Below, in pieces: positions 21,300-34,025 of a DNA stretch of 64,000 nucleotides. This DNA is from Acanthopleura granulata (taxonomy: Eukaryota; Mollusca; Polyplacophora; Chitonida; Chitonidae). The stretch's first letter is position 1. Every line of letters begins with the position of its first letter. The notes below the pieces were generated by a model. The model was not told the origin of the DNA. It was given only the letters and a program-made list of their open reading frames with translations, and ran no database searches. Location: positions 13,585,822 through 13,649,821 of the forward strand of contig JABBOT010000012.1 of assembly GCA_016165875.1 (NCBI GenBank), given 5' to 3'. Position numbers and translations under genes: made by a program.

Positions 21300-24200
21300 T
21301 TTTGATATCTTAGCGACTGCATGATCATTCTTTTGATGAGAGTATTGATCTATTGCAGGCCATATAGATAAACCGGGTAAAAATGTTACGGTCAAATATC
21401 TGTACTCATGGGCTTATTTGAGTTCCTTGCGGCAGGTATTTCGCAAGGTGTGTAGAAAGGCACAAGTTGATAAGACAGGGTGTATATGGATTTGACGCAT
21501 AGCGTGTAGGTTAATGGACTATAACCGAGGTGAGCGGGTGAGGGGTGGGGGGGGGGGTTAGGGAGGGGGATAGGGTATAGAGTCAGTGTTCATGTGGAGC
21601 TCACGCGCTAATCAGAAGTGCAGTAGACATTCCTCTCCAATATCAAATGTACACAATATGCAACGTCAGTCAAAAGGTGATATTTGCACAAATACATTTT
21701 ATTCTGCATTGACGAGGACACTTTGGCATTCGGAATAGACCAGGAGTGATATACAATAACCAGTGTCAGCCAGACACGTGAGCAGAAACTGATTCAAAAC
21801 AGAACTTTGAAACAGAATCTGAGACCAGCTGTCACAAGGCTGAGACCACCCTGGGGTTGCAGTGAACCTGCCCCCACCCCCTCCCCGCTCCTCGCTTCAT
21901 CCCACAGAGGTGACGTTTTAATTAGCTCATACGGTAAAGGCTGCCCTCAGGCAAAGCATTTCGTAATAACTCCTCGGCTAAAAACGAGGAAATTAAGATA
22001 AACCTAGACAGAGAAAGAAAGAAAGAAAAGAAAGAAACATGCAGAATAAAATGAGTTTATAGTTAGAATAATGCCCAACGAATTCATTACTATAAACGAT
22101 AGCACAATCTGCATTACATTTTCAAAGAATATTTTTGGCAAATAAAACGTCTTTTTCATGAAATGGGTTGCAGTTGAGTGTTTACAACACAGATAGATGA
22201 AGTACCGCTCTATAACCTTTTTCTGTGCGAATTATAATTTGTTGTCCAAAATAAGTCTTAAAAAGGGCAGTTTATATCATCTCTGTCATCTCTGCCAGTT
22301 GAATTACTCTATATACAATGTAGAGAAGGACTATATACACTCAGTTGGGTAAGGAAAGTAATGTAAAAATCAAAATATATAGCCCTAAAACCCAACTTGG
22401 GCCTAAAACAATTTGAAAAATAAACGAAACTTAAAATACCTCTACATTCTCAAAAAATAAAAATAAAAGAAAGAGAAAAAAACACAGATCTTTTAGGCCA
22501 ATGCGAAATTTCATTGTACCGAAACACTGTTCAAAATTGTCATTTTGCACGCGCTGTGTGTACCGTGTTGACCAACTTTGATGTAGTTTACAATATTAAT
22601 TGTGTGATGCGTCACTATCACGCGTGTAACAACCATTGTTATGTAGGATTGATGTGACAACACAGGTGTATGAGTTAAACATGTCGTTAATCTATACCTG
22701 TTGGCTTTGCAAATGTTCTGTTTACTCTGTTTTCACTTCGCGGACACCCATGCAGTGACATCACGTGGCATTCTATATGCCTTGAATGCCTCCGCCCTTG
22801 CGGTTGATAAGAATATGTTTTGATGATAGGCGGAAAGGCCAAAGTTATTCAAGGAATAGCTCAACAACATAATACCTAGACGATCTGCAGAGATTAAATG
22901 GTTGAAATGAAAAAATTAAACATTCAGAATACATGCTCGCGGAGAGTGTAGGCATGCATTGTTACTGAAAATCCATGTGGATCCCTAAAAAGGTCACTCA
23001 TTTCTGGAGTTATTTCAAAACCAACACAAAAGCTTGAACACATAAATCTTTTTATATGAGCTAATGCCGAGCTTTAGGTATTCGCCGGAATCATTTATCA
23101 AAGGGCTTTTTTCAGGAGAATTTGAACAAGTTTCTTATTCTAATCCTAAGGCACATGTTTCTCTTGCGTGTGTATCTCCACTTTTGCGCGTTAAAACCAC
23201 CTGACAAAAATGAGAAGCATTCTCAAGTTCGTATATACTGTAAATTTCCATATTTAACTTATAAACACCTTTATGCATCTCATATTAAACAATTGGAGAT
23301 TATAGCATTATAGTATACGCCTATGTGCATGATTTAGACACTTATGTTTAATACTTAAACATGTGTGTGTATTTATTAAAAACGCTTGTTTTAAGTGTAT
23401 TCACCCATTAAAGGCGTTGGGCGTTTGTCAGTTTACAGTGTACCGGTTATGGAAAGTTTAACAAACGTTCATTCACGGTTGATAATTGTGTGTAACACCT
23501 CACCCCTCGGAATTTCAGTACCTTTAGTTCCTCAATATTTTCCTCAACTTTCAGAGAGGTTTTTATTCTATCTTTTTTATTTGATTTTTGGAAGAAAACT
23601 ACAACGGGTAGGTTGACAATATCATGGTTCCACAAAAAGTATAATTTTATCTGTCCTCACGGAATAATGCCTTTAGAACATACTCGATATCTTGTAAACA
23701 TGTAAAAAAAATGAAGAATTACAGTATGTGATAGCTTGAATTTTATAACCTGCTTTAGGTGGTCAAATACCTGGCTTGTTGCAACATGCGTCAAACTTAT
23801 ATAATCGACGATTTCTCGCTGTTTTGGTTGTGCCTTAAAGTTGGTGTACTCCGGGTACTCAAAATAATGAATTATATTGTTTATAGTTTATAATTCAAAT
23901 GAGTCTTTCGGAAAGCTTGAGGCCGAATAATGAAGTTCCTTTGTACTGAACATAAAAAATAATGTAAGTGTATAGCAATAACCACATGGCGTGTCTAGTT
24001 GGCCGGGAGCCTAGTAAAGTCCTTTCTTCAAAGGCACGAAGATATTTTCAACTAGAGCGTGTTGTTTTCTTAGATTGAGTAACTGATATCATAGGGCCAC
24101 GGGCACTATCGTATATCTTCTACTCGTCAATTTATAACCCGAAATGACTTGCATCTGTAGCCTACACGTCTCAGGTTAAAGAAGGTTTTTGGAAAAAAAG

Positions 24201-24800
24201 TATTAATAACTGGTGTACTTACTTTATTTTCAGTTGCCAAGAAATGATTTTTGTTATATTATAAGTTTATCGTATTTATTATTGACTTACTTGCTTTGTG
24301 CATGGGAACGTCATATTCAAACATTTTTCACTTATATGCTGTATGTCAGGTTTATGGTATTGCTCTGAGATCGGATTGTCATGTTCATAGCTCAACTTCC
24401 ATATTAACCGCTCTGAAATAATGTATTCACTAATCTGGAACTCGGTACTTTCGGTAGTTTTCCGTGTTCTTACAGTAATTTTGAGTCAATACCACCTCAG
24501 TATGCAGAAATAATGAAGACCATATTCTCTTTTCACAGCAGTTGCATACAGTTCCCTCTGTTCATTATTAAAGCAAAAATTTAATAATATTCCCAAACGA
24601 CTTCTCAGTCACTCTTTTAATGGTGTGCATCTTCCCGGTTTCAATTCAAACCTACCACAAGTTTGTCTTCAACGAACAATTTCCAATGGGGTCGACTCGA
24701 AACGAAACTGGCGGCTGACGACGTTTGGCTTGCTGTCGATGCGCCAGGAGCGTTGGTGGTAATTGTGACCTTATAGTCACAGATGTTATGAAATATGTAG
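21300..24800. other. Non-coding stretch with simple runs
   Basis: Contains a G-run near 21,548-21,558 and a (GAAA)n run at 22,013-22,037. No repeat family, exon pair or RNA gene was recognised. Confidence 0.45.
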
Positions 24801-25610
24801 AATTAAAGGCAACTTGTTTTTGCAGGGTACAGCTTCTTCAATTTGAGGACAGTACACTCGAAAAGGAGAAATTCCACTAAAGCGAATGGAAGAGTCCAAA
24901 TCTGTATTTTCTGACAGCTAAGCCAGGAAAAATGAAACAGATCTCTGCTGAGTGAAGGGAATCGAAGTAACCGAACCAATGCCCTTCGATTGACGTGGAC
25001 AATGGCACTTAGCGAAGAAACGATGGCGCCTGTGATGGAATGATCACCATCGCTTTGTGTCTTCATCGCATGGCATCCTGCTATGGTCCAGTTCTTAGGA
25101 CCATCGTCTCATCACTTAATTCATACCATCGTTTATTGTTTTGAACAATTCAAGCATTGATCTGTTGATAACCATGTATGACGTCAGTACCATTTCTTGT
25201 CTTTCACTGTTTACGGAAATCAAGCACAACTACCCGGAGGAAAACAATAAATGTGACAACAGACGGCAATGGCACAAAGCTATGGGAAGACCGTACAAAC
25301 AGATGAAACGATGGTACAAAAGGAAGGTACGATCACACAAAGCGATAAGGATAGCACGAAGTCATCACTTCGCATTATCGTCACATCGCTTCTTCACATC
25401 GCGCCCCCCATGCCACGCTTATTGTCTTCTCTCCACTCCTGTGCTTAATTTCTCAAAACAGTTCAAGCTCCAGATCAGATCATGTGAAGTACGTTGTAAT
25501 ATATGGTTTGTGCATCTTTGGAATTGTCCCTTAAACATTTTCAAACATGGTCACTTGGATGATGCATTGGTTCTTTCATTTATTTATTGTTGTCTAATGA
25601 TTTGGCAGAC

Positions 25611-25835
25611 TATTTATTTACTTATTCATTTACTTGGTGTTTTACGCCGTACTCAAAAATATTTCACTTATAAGGCTACAATGGCTGCCACTATTATAGA
25701 AGGGTGAAACCGGACAGAGCCGTTTCGGACGACCATCCGCTGGTAGACTTTTTCTCGTGCGACCGAAAATAAAGCCTGCATTATCTTAACTTGAACTCAC
25801 AGCCATCGTATTGGCGGGAGGCTCCATTGTATTTA
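25611..25835 (-). mobile_element. Diverged family-1 SINE
   Basis: Reversed tail CTTGGTGTTTTACGCCGTAC, then AATATTTCACTTATAAGGCT, ACGACCATCCGCTGGTAGAC and the B-box region TTGAACTCACAGCCATCG. The longest open frame in the window (25,141-25,707) ends inside this SINE. Confidence 0.85.
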
Positions 25836-25982
25836 TCTTGTTCTAGCGCATCTAGTCCTCTGCACCGGACGGGTCCCATTTGGCTAACTACTCAGTTTAC
25901 TGGTGTTATATAGTATGAACAGCCGAAAGCGCCTGCAATTCGTCATATTGTTTTTAACATGATGCCACAGATCACTAGTTTG

Positions 25983-26062
25983 CGGTTATCCACAGGGCGG
26001 GTTTACGAGTATCCACTGGGCCGGTTTATGATTATCCACAAGGTCGGTTCACGATTATCAAC
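25983..26062. repeat. 27-bp tandem repeat, three units
   Basis: Three adjacent units vary on GGTTTACGATTATCCACAGG plus GCC/TCG. Short and diverged. Confidence 0.7.
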
Positions 26063-26447
26063 AAAGGTTGCAAGGTATCGCCTGTTTTGGAGGCCAATAA
26101 TGGAAGCAGTGTGAAAAAAATTACATGTTATGGATCAGGTGAAATTGGTGAAACATATATGTGCACGTATGACTAAATGGCATTGGATCCTATCCACCTG
26201 GTAATATCTGAAACACGCATCAACAAGTTTAGTGTTGTTCTGATATGTGTGCGAACAACCTGGGTACGTTGTAGTTCAAGGGGAACCACTCGCGCTATTT
26301 CTGACGACGAAATGTCAAGACAATAATCTCCCCTTGCAAACCATTAATTTTCTATCACAACAAACCTATGAACCGATACATGGAATTTGAGCCGGGCTTT
26401 TGTTTTCACTATAGAGATGACAATTTGATTTTTAATTGCTTAAGTAG

Positions 26448-26801
26448 TTGATATGTTTCAACAAAAAAAAAAAGAGAGAGACAGTTGTGATACCCAAAGA
26501 TATCGTTCAGGAGATCGTCACATCCAAGTTAGCTGCAAGATATATCCCGATGGAAAATGGCGACGGCACAGGACGTGAGACACTGCTCGATCTGCAGTAC
26601 TCTTTACAAACGTTTACGTGCGAGTGGTACAGTCTTATGCATCCATGTAACTTTATGTACCAGCAGTACACAAAGCCTGTAATGTGCAGTACAGCCACAC
26701 AGACATGTTCATCGAGCAGTGGTACATCAAACCAGTGTCGGGTCATACCAAAGACTTTAAAATGGTACTTGTTTGCTGTCTCATTTGGCGCTCAGTACTG
26801 A
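26448..26801 (+). CDS. Unrecognised 117-codon open frame
   Basis: The middle part (about residues 12-50) reads like protein, including IPKDIVQEIVTSKLAARYIP and NGDGTGRETLLDLQ. The second half follows a loose repeat rich in GTACAGT/CAGTGG words and the last 20 codons lie in the family-2 SINE at 26,738. No domain recognised, and splice signals are weak (GAGAGACAG before 26,484). It could be a decayed exon or chance. Confidence 0.15.
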   Translation: MICFNKKKKRETVVIPKDIVQEIVTSKLAARYIPMENGDGTGRETLLDLQYSLQTFTCEWYSLMHPCNFMYQQYTKPVMCSTATQTCSSSSGTSNQCRVIPKTLKWYLFAVSFGAQY

Positions 26802-27035
26802 GAGGTTAGAACAAGGAAACAGAACTGGTCGGCCCGTGTCAATATAATGTGACTGGGTGTTGTGTCATGTCAGGTGTCTTCGGCATGATGCTGAAATGGC
26901 AGCAGCATTTTGGCGGCATGGACTAGACCTGTGATAAGAAAGTACAGTATATATACATTCTAAAGACTCCTCGCCGTCATATGACTGAAAAAATGTTGAG
27001 TACGACGTTAAACCCAAGCATACATGCATATATAA
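26738..27035 (+). mobile_element. Family-2 SINE-like repeat
   Basis: Runs from TCGGGTCATACCAAAGACTT through GGCGCTCAGTACTGAGAGGT, AATGTGACTGGGTG and TGTCTTCGGCATGATGCT to GACTCCTCGCCGTCATATGA and the tail GTTGAGTACGACGTTAAACC. The tail closely resembles that of family 1. The five copies let the consensus be read directly. Confidence 0.85.
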
Positions 27036-27435
27036 TTCTTCATCGGTCATGAACCATGAAATTTTAGGCCACACAGATTTAATCATTAGATTTAAAATGT
27101 CCATCATCGACTACAAAGGACATGTGATTAGAAAAGTAAACGCCTGACACTAGAAATAATAACCTGTCATACGACAAACCACCCCGCTCATCCCGCCCCG
27201 AGCCTACAACTACAAAAGGCCACTAAAGGCCACTAAAGACAAAACGTTGCAAGAAAAATTAGAGTGCTTATTCGTTGGCATCGGGTTTACAATGATACCA
27301 GATGAGAACTGATTTCCACCCAGATGAAGTGATTACCACCTGCGTGAAAACCAGTACTCACCCAGGTGCAATAAATTCTAACCTGGGCGGTTATTCAGGT
27401 TGAAAAATATAATGTAATCCCAAAATTAAATGACA

Positions 27436-27680
27436 CTAGCGAGCCAACGGGATATCAACAGGCTGAAACTGGCCACCAGGCTACGGATAGACTAAACATG
27501 ACCAACAGGACTAAAACTGGTCAGCAGGATATCAATAGACTACAATTGGCCAACAGGATATCAATACACTAAAACTGGCAAACAGGATATCAGCAGGTGA
27601 AAGCTGTGGACAGCAGGATATCAACAGACTAAAAGTGGCAAACAGGATATCAACAGACTAAAACTGGCCAACAGCATATG
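27436..27680. repeat. 30-bp minisatellite
   Basis: About eight units of CAACAGGATATCAACAGACT plus AAAACTGGC-type sequence. Confidence 0.9.
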
Positions 27681-27699
27681 AGTAAACCGGAAAGTCTCC

Positions 27700-28980
27700 A
27701 AAAAGCGTATTATGGGATGCTGTAGATTGTGGATACATCATACCCAAGAGTCTTCACCTACATGATAGCGGCCCAATTTATTAGTGGAGTATAAAACCAG
27801 ATAACGGATTTTATCATCCTTGAGACATCTCCAGAGATAAAGCTGAATTAGCGGGAGCTGTACAGGAGCTCGAGATCTGAGGACTCAAAATGTCTTAGGG
27901 TAAAACACTGTTTGAGACATTTATTTCGCAAAGGCTCGATCTTTGACGGAAATGTTGTTTATAGCATCCACTGCATTTTGTCTTAACGAGTTTCCCGTTA
28001 TTGTTTACTTAACGTGGGACCTTTTCTTAATGAAAGCAAGTGTAGTCCAGGCTTTACGTCTGGTTATCATTTTCATAACAGATATAGATAACGCTATGAG
28101 ATTTATTCTAATTGCTTGTGCATGCGATCGATTTGAACAAATTAAGTCGCTTTAATGTGCAAGAAGTAATAGGCAAACTGATAAAAGAAAACATACCATT
28201 TTACTTTCGGTCATGTTTTATTTAGTGAAATCAGCAGACTACGTTAACTAACATGAACGAAATTGTTTGGTACCATTTCACGTACACGTCAAGGAACTTT
28301 ACGATTCGGGCCTTAAATTCTTTCACTCGATCCGCAGTGTGCTTACAAGTGACATAAATCATAAGATTTTAAATGCATAATTTAAAACAAATTTGATTCT
28401 AATCTCAACAAATTGACCTCGTCGATCATGGATGACTTCTACTCATACATATTATATTTGTAATAAGATAAACACATTCTTTTTTAGTCAGCTTAAAAGG
28501 ATATGTATTTTATAGCTCGGGTATATAATTATCCATTATGTCAAAGACACCAAAAGGTGATGATAGGAAACAAGTCAGATAAGGTCATTAATCATCCCCG
28601 GAGCGCTATAAAGTCACGCCTTGTAGCTAGAAAACAAATTTTAAATTAGGTTTAGTTTAAGTGAGGTTTTTTTGTATTGACCGGTTAGAATGTCGTTTAT
28701 CATTTAAATAAGGGGAGAAAAAAGTACACTAAAAAGTGAAGACCTTTTATGTGGAATATCACACTGTCCTTGTTGTTCTGCTTGAAAAGTTCACTGTTGA
28801 CCTGTGACCGACACCGGAGATAAAACTGGTGTCAATTTGCGTGTCCCGATTAACCGAGGCCGCCAGACGTAATGATAACTACGGTTAATTACACCTCGGA
28901 CGCTTCATGCACGGAATAAATTCCGCCCAGAGGAGTCCTGGTTACATTTCATATAAATGCAAAGTTACCACATGTTTCAT
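27700..28980. other. Non-coding stretch
   Basis: No element recognised; the frame at 27,943-28,155 has no supporting splice signals. Confidence 0.45.
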
Positions 28981-28989
28981 GTGAGCTTT

Positions 28990-29330
28990 TTATACAAATA
29001 AAAAGAAAAATGATTAATGGATTGACTGATTCGTCGATTGATTGGTTCCTTGATTGATTCTTTGATAGATTGATTCGTTGGTTGGTGGATTCGTTGATTG
29101 ATTGGTTCCTTGATGGATTGATTCGATGATTGATTGATTGATTCGTTGACTTTACTGATCAGCTATAGACTATTCCAGTGTTCCTAAATATCCAATTCAT
29201 CTTTTCAGTTGTAGTTTTTTAGGTTTTAAGACTCTAAATCTAGGTACGCCCGTTAATGTAACCATACTTAAGTGATGAAATTGCCACGATGCGTTTATTG
29301 CAACCTGGAAAAGACCTGTTGACTGTATTT
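28990..29330 (+). repeat. Interspersed repeat with GATT-rich start, copy 1
   Basis: A (TTGATTGATTCG)-type run at about 29,010-29,155 is followed, after about 110 bp, by CTCTAAATCTAGGTACGCCC and GTTAATGTAACC. The same order (GATT run, then AAATTTAGG-A-CGC-GTTAATGTAGC) occurs at 31,395 and 33,410, showing a dispersed family of unknown type. Confidence 0.6.
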
Positions 29331-29696
29331 AGCACGCACCTCGTGAAGAGGATATTTACTTCTTACAGAATGTATTTTATCATCATACTGGCTTTTAGTC
29401 GTGCAGGGTATACGTGGCAAAGTCTTTAGTTTTACCCGGTCCCGCCGTACTTCTTGATCCGTTTATATCTCACGTCGCGTAAGTGAAAACAAAATCGAGT
29501 TAGGTGTTTCACATTCATAAAATAAATGAATATTGTCATACAGTTCATTTGAAATTAAAATAACAATGCATAAACAAGTTCCGAGTTAATGCAACCCTTG
29601 AGGTACATGTATGTGGCATTTCCCAATAAAATCCCAAAGTGATGCATTACACAGTCACCATGTACTCGCTGCAACTTAGCGCTACAGATCGTTCGA

Positions 29697-30013
29697 TATA
29701 TTTGTATATATGTATGTACGTATGTTTATGTTTTCATGTCGTATTTAAGTAGTTTTCAGCCATGTATGTGACAATAAGGAGTCCTTAGAATGTATATAGA
29801 GTATAGCGTGCCTTGTTGTGGCAGGGCGAGTCCATGCCACTAAAGTGCTGCGGCCATTAGAACATCGTGCCGAACAGACCCCGCCCAGTCGCATTGTACT
29901 GACAATGGGCCGACCAGTCCTGTTTCCTTGCTCTAACCTGAGTGCTTAGCACCAAGCGAGGCTCCAACAACTACCATTTTTAGTCATTTGGTATGACCGG
30001 AACCCGTGGTTCC
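29697..30013 (-). mobile_element. Family-2 SINE-like repeat
   Basis: Minus-strand copy with AAGGAGTCCTTAGAATGTAT, ATCGTGCCGAACAGACCCCG, GGGCCGACCAGTCCTGTTTC and GGTATGACCGGAACCCGTGG in the reversed order expected. It starts in a (TATG)n run. Confidence 0.85.
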
Positions 30014-30321
30014 ATATGTATCGAATAGAGTGTAGTACTGGTTGTAAATTTAAGCAGCGAACAAAACTTTCTATTTTTGACAACTTATTCTTAAACCCTT
30101 CTGACGTAGACTGAAGTTACCACATGTTTCATGTGATCTCACTATAAGACAATCGGTCGTTATATCTTGAGCGCCACACATGTACAGGATCCATCCGTGA
30201 AAGGAAGTTACGTACCACCGTTTAATATAACAATTATAGATTTCGTTCCAAAACCATAATATGAACATCAAAATCCATTCCCATTCGATATGCCAAGCAG
30301 AGAGTTATGGAAGGCGGATGA

Positions 30322-30980
30322 GGCCACTCGCGTTCTCAAGCCGCGTGTTTTTTAAAAGGCGCGGTTCGAGAACTCAGGAATGCGAGATCAGGCAAACCCG
30401 CGCGAGAATATCACATTTCATGCGTTCTCGACTCTCGTATTCTCGCGCTGCAAAATATCCTATATAACTCGGGAAACCGCGGACATTTTCCGCGTGTTTT
30501 TGACTTCTTGAGCCTCCCGTTTTTTAAAAAAAAAAAAAGTACGCAGTTCGTGAATGAAAAAACGTGATATTAGCACTAATTTCGGGCGGATTTGGCTAAT
30601 CTCGTGTTCTCGCATTCTCAAGCCGAGCGTTTTAAAAAACACGAGAGAACGTGAGAGAGCGAGAATAATGATAATCTCGTGTAGTTGGACAAAGTCTTGC
30701 TAGATTATGGCTAAGCTCGCCCGCATTTGAGTGATCTTTCGTTTTAAAAAACAAGCGACTCGAGAACGCGAGAACGTAAGATAGCGCTTATCTCACAAGA
30801 TTTTGTCAAACCGCGCGAGAATTGCGCTAATCTCGCGTGTCCGCGTGGTATTTTGCAGCTGGAGAATACGGGAGTCGAGAACGCGCGGAAACGTGTTGCT
30901 TATCTCGCGCGGTTTTGCCTAATCTCACATTCTCGGGTCGCGCCTTTTAAAAACCACGTGGCTCGAGAACATGAGTGGCC
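30322..30980. mobile_element. Fold-back DNA element with ~140-bp terminal inverted repeats
   Basis: The left end GGCCACTCGCGTTCTCAAGC and the reverse complement of the right end (GGCCACTCATGTTCTCGAGC) stay alignable for about 140 bp through TTTTTTAAAAGGCGCG, CGAGAA, GCGAGATCAGGCAAACC and GTATTCTCGCGCTGCAAAAT. The interior contains further inverted modules with the same words (TCTCGCATTCTCAAGC, GTTTTAAAAAACACGAGAGA), so the whole 659 bp can fold into a multi-hairpin. It is CpG-rich against an A+T-rich background. No transposase frame is present. A target duplication is not clear. Confidence 0.75.
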
Positions 30981-31394
30981 GAATCAGGTTTCCAAGCAGA
31001 ATACCATATAAATATCTATACTCCTTCGATCTGTAATTGGAGTCCCTCATACAAGGTTTATGCAACCACTATACCCTAACTCCTGGTCTATGGAGAAATA
31101 AAACATCATCACGTTACTCGTGGATTTACAAGTGCAATTAGTATGAATTATGAATATTTATGATAAGAATGGTGTACACTAGCTCCAATATACGTTAGTT
31201 TTTTTTCCAACTTACCGGACCTTTTTGTGTGGAAGTCATTTAAGGTATGTGCGTTGTGATTAACAGTGGCTATCAGGCGTATCGGTAACTCTGGGTAACG
31301 TTAACTCTGAGTAACGACAACTCGGAGGATGCAAGCAGAGTATAAAGCCACCCAGCTATAGCCAGTCTTGATATATAATTTCATGCACATACAT

Positions 31395-31700
31395 GATGAC
31401 ATGATTACTGATTGATTGATATTTAGGTGGGTTGGTTGGTTGATCGAGTCAATTATGGATCGTTTTGCTCATCAGCTAAGTGATGAGGTTATTACTAGAT
31501 ATTCTATAATTTATTTATGTTTATTTGAGTAAAATGTACTTTTTGAACGTCCCTTAATTTAGGAACCGCGCTAATGTAGCTACTCTACTTCCATGGTCAA
31601 ATTATTCCGACGCAGATTACAGTGCGGACAAGATTGTGGATTTTATTTAGTGCTTCATAAAGTTTTTTTTTACAGGATATTTATTTTAACATACAGAGAA
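31395..31700 (+). repeat. Interspersed repeat with GATT-rich start, copy 2
   Basis: GATTGATTGATATTTAGG, then after about 130 bp CCCTTAATTTAGGAACCGCG and CTAATGTAGCTACT, aligning with the copies at 28,990 and 33,410. The match continues through ATGGTCAAATTATT and AGGATATTTATTTTAACAT. Confidence 0.6.
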
Positions 31701-31882
31701 ACCAATATAAGTATTCGACTATACTCGACCTCGAAATTATTCACGGTTTGTGAGTTTGAAACTCGACTTGGTTATCGTGCTGAGAAATACGGACTCTCTT
31801 ACCCCACATCAGCGAAAGATAATTGGTGTTTAAGATTGTTTGAAGAAATGAACAAAGCTCGGTAAAGCTGGTGTCTGCATGG

Positions 31883-32250
31883 TGTTACTCCCTATGCCAT
31901 ATGCCTGCAGAAAGCAGGATTCTGCTGGTGGCCTCGGCCCCCGAGGCATACACGGTCCCTTTTGCATTGTTTTCATGTGATGACAACACAGCGTTTAGAT
32001 CTACGTACTCCTCTCGTCCGGCGTACAATAAATTGAAGTGGACACCCCTGTATTTTTTTTTCTACCGAATTCTGTTTAAGCCATAGTACTATAGGGGCCA
32101 TGTAATTAAACTGCTACTAATCAAGCACTTCCATGAACAGTTAGAATAAAGCCCTAACTAATGTAAACTGACAGATTTGCGAGTTACGTGTGACCATTTT
32201 CTAACAATCACACAGTCGTTACTGCTCTGACTTTGCTCTTCATATTGAAG
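31883..32250 (+). repeat. ~350-bp repeat, copy 1
   Basis: Shares GTTACTCCCTATGCC, GGATTCTGCTGGTGG, CCCCCGAGGCATACACGG, TTTGCATTGTTTTCATGTGA, GACAACACAGCGTTTAGA, CATGAACAGTTAGAA and GAGTTACGTGTGACCATTTT in the same order with 43,563-43,990. It is non-coding in both places. Confidence 0.75.
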
Positions 32251-32633
32251 TTTTTTATATTGTTATTATATATTATTATTGATTTGCATGGTCCACGAGT
32301 GGCTTACGAATGTCGAAGCCAAGGCGAATACAAAACTCTTGATTGGAAGTTTGTTGGATATATGTATTCAACGAATATAAATGGTTTGTCTCCCTTTGTT
32401 CAAGGTGTCCTAAAATCGATTACATGTCCCTGTCATACTTATAATATAAATGCTGATGAGAAAAACACAAACATCAAGTACAAATACATCGGCGATAAAT
32501 TTTCCTGGATATATTAATTAAGAATCACAGGTTCATTTAAATTCGAATTTGGATACTTGAACTTTTAACCCTGTGTGATGTTTGTCACTTTTTTACTCTC
32601 TACTAAGTTTCATATAGCACTGATCGAGGTTTG

Positions 32634-32888
32634 GGGATCAATCCCGGGTCGGGTCATACCAAAAATGATACTTGTTGCTCTCTCGCATGGCGCTCAGTAT
32701 AATCTGACTGGGTGGGTATTCATGTCTGGTGTCTTCGGCATGATGCTCCAGTGGTGGCAGCACTCGCTCTGTCATTAGAAGTTGGCGTATATACGTACTA
32801 AGGACTCCTAGTCGTCATATGAAATTTGTTAAGTACTACACAAAAACCTACCTACCTACCTATATATACGCACTCATACATACGCATA
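32634..32888 (+). mobile_element. Family-2 SINE-like repeat, with B-box-like head
   Basis: Opens with GGGATCAATCCCGGGTCGGG, which contains a tRNA B-box-like GGATCAATCCC, followed by TCATACC, GGCGCTCAGTATAATCTGAC and GTCTTCGGCATGATGCTCCA, and ending in AAGTACTACACAAAAACC plus a (CCTA)n run. It lacks the TTAGAACAAGGAAACAG segment present in the other copies. Confidence 0.82.
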
Positions 32889-33409
32889 GCACTGATACTG
32901 CAGGAAAAAAAGAAAATGTTAAAACAGAATATTTCTCTACAACCTCAATATTTCTGTATAGTCACTGGGATAATTGTGCGTTTTAATGAATAATTTGCTA
33001 GACAGTAATTTTGTCCATTAGGGTTAAATTTGATGTGGATGACGTGAGTGAAGTGCGTGTCGTATGGAAATGCCATAGTAAAATGGATGACGCTTCTGTT
33101 TAAAGCACGTCTTATAACATATAGACTTTAAGCGGATACTGTTTTATAGTCCTACATGCTGAGCTTTGGCGACGATTGTTATTCTGTGGACACAATGTTC
33201 GATTTTAGTCGGGGGTTTAATTATGGGTTTAATTACAAAAACACGTGTAACTACAATAACGACGTTGACACCTGTTTCTTAACTACTTAAATGTATGAAG
33301 AACGAATTTAAAAGCCCAATATACATTTGAAAGTTTCACAAACATTCTGTTAGCCTTCAAATTTACAGCTTGATGGGATATGAAAGTTCCACAAAAACTT
33401 TGCTAACCT

Positions 33410-33720
33410 TGATTGATGGCTTGATTGATTGATCTGCACACCAACCGTAAGTGATACTGCTGAAAGTGAGTCTGAAGACCCAAAGTTCTATCATTTTAGC
33501 TGTATCTATTTAGATTTATTAGATATATATAAATATTTGAGGGGGGGGATCTCTAAATTAAGGAATCCCGTTAATGTAGCTGTACGTAAAGTACATGGTC
33601 AATTTATTATGATGCATATAATTTCTTTTGGAAAAGGTTATGGGAATTATTTAACGCATCGTCAAGGTTTTTTAGAGGATATTTATATTTACTTTATCAC
33701 AATATATATATAAGCCTTTA
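33410..33720 (+). repeat. Interspersed repeat with GATT-rich start, copy 3
   Basis: TTGATTGATTGATC, then after about 115 bp a G-run and CTCTAAATTAAGGAATCCCG followed by TTAATGTAGCTGTACG and TACATGGTCAATTTATTATG. It aligns with copies at 28,990 and 31,395. The 94-codon frame here is the repeat; a faint coding past cannot be excluded. Confidence 0.6.
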
Positions 33721-34025
33721 ATCTTGCCATGTACCAGCTGATTGAGGTTGATATATAAGCCGCGTACGCCAACTTTTTTAACCCATAAAAACCTGACTGT
33801 TATCTGAAAACCAAACCAAAAACCGAATAAATAAATAAATAAAATTTTACAATATAGCTCCTTTAGAAACTAAAATAGCTGCATAAAAAACGAGTATTAG
33901 GAAATTCCTTGTTAATTTACCGCCCAATGAGACGTGAAAGTTCCACAAGCAGTTTGTTAACCTGACAATGTAAAGCTCAGTGGGGGTTAACAGTTTAGTG
34001 AGGGGCAAACACCCAGGGGCCTCTC

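Noticed and set aside
24820..25420. Possible inverted-repeat element with CATCGCTTTGTGT / ACACAAAGCGAT arms
   Set aside because: Only about 20 bp of arm is convincing and no boundaries or target duplication were found.
25141..25707. Longest open frame in the window (188 codons, plus strand)
   Set aside because: Its last third is a minus-strand SINE read in the wrong direction, the rest has no motif, and the start lies in a stretch of CATCG/CGATGG-type inverted words. Chance opening is likelier than a gene.
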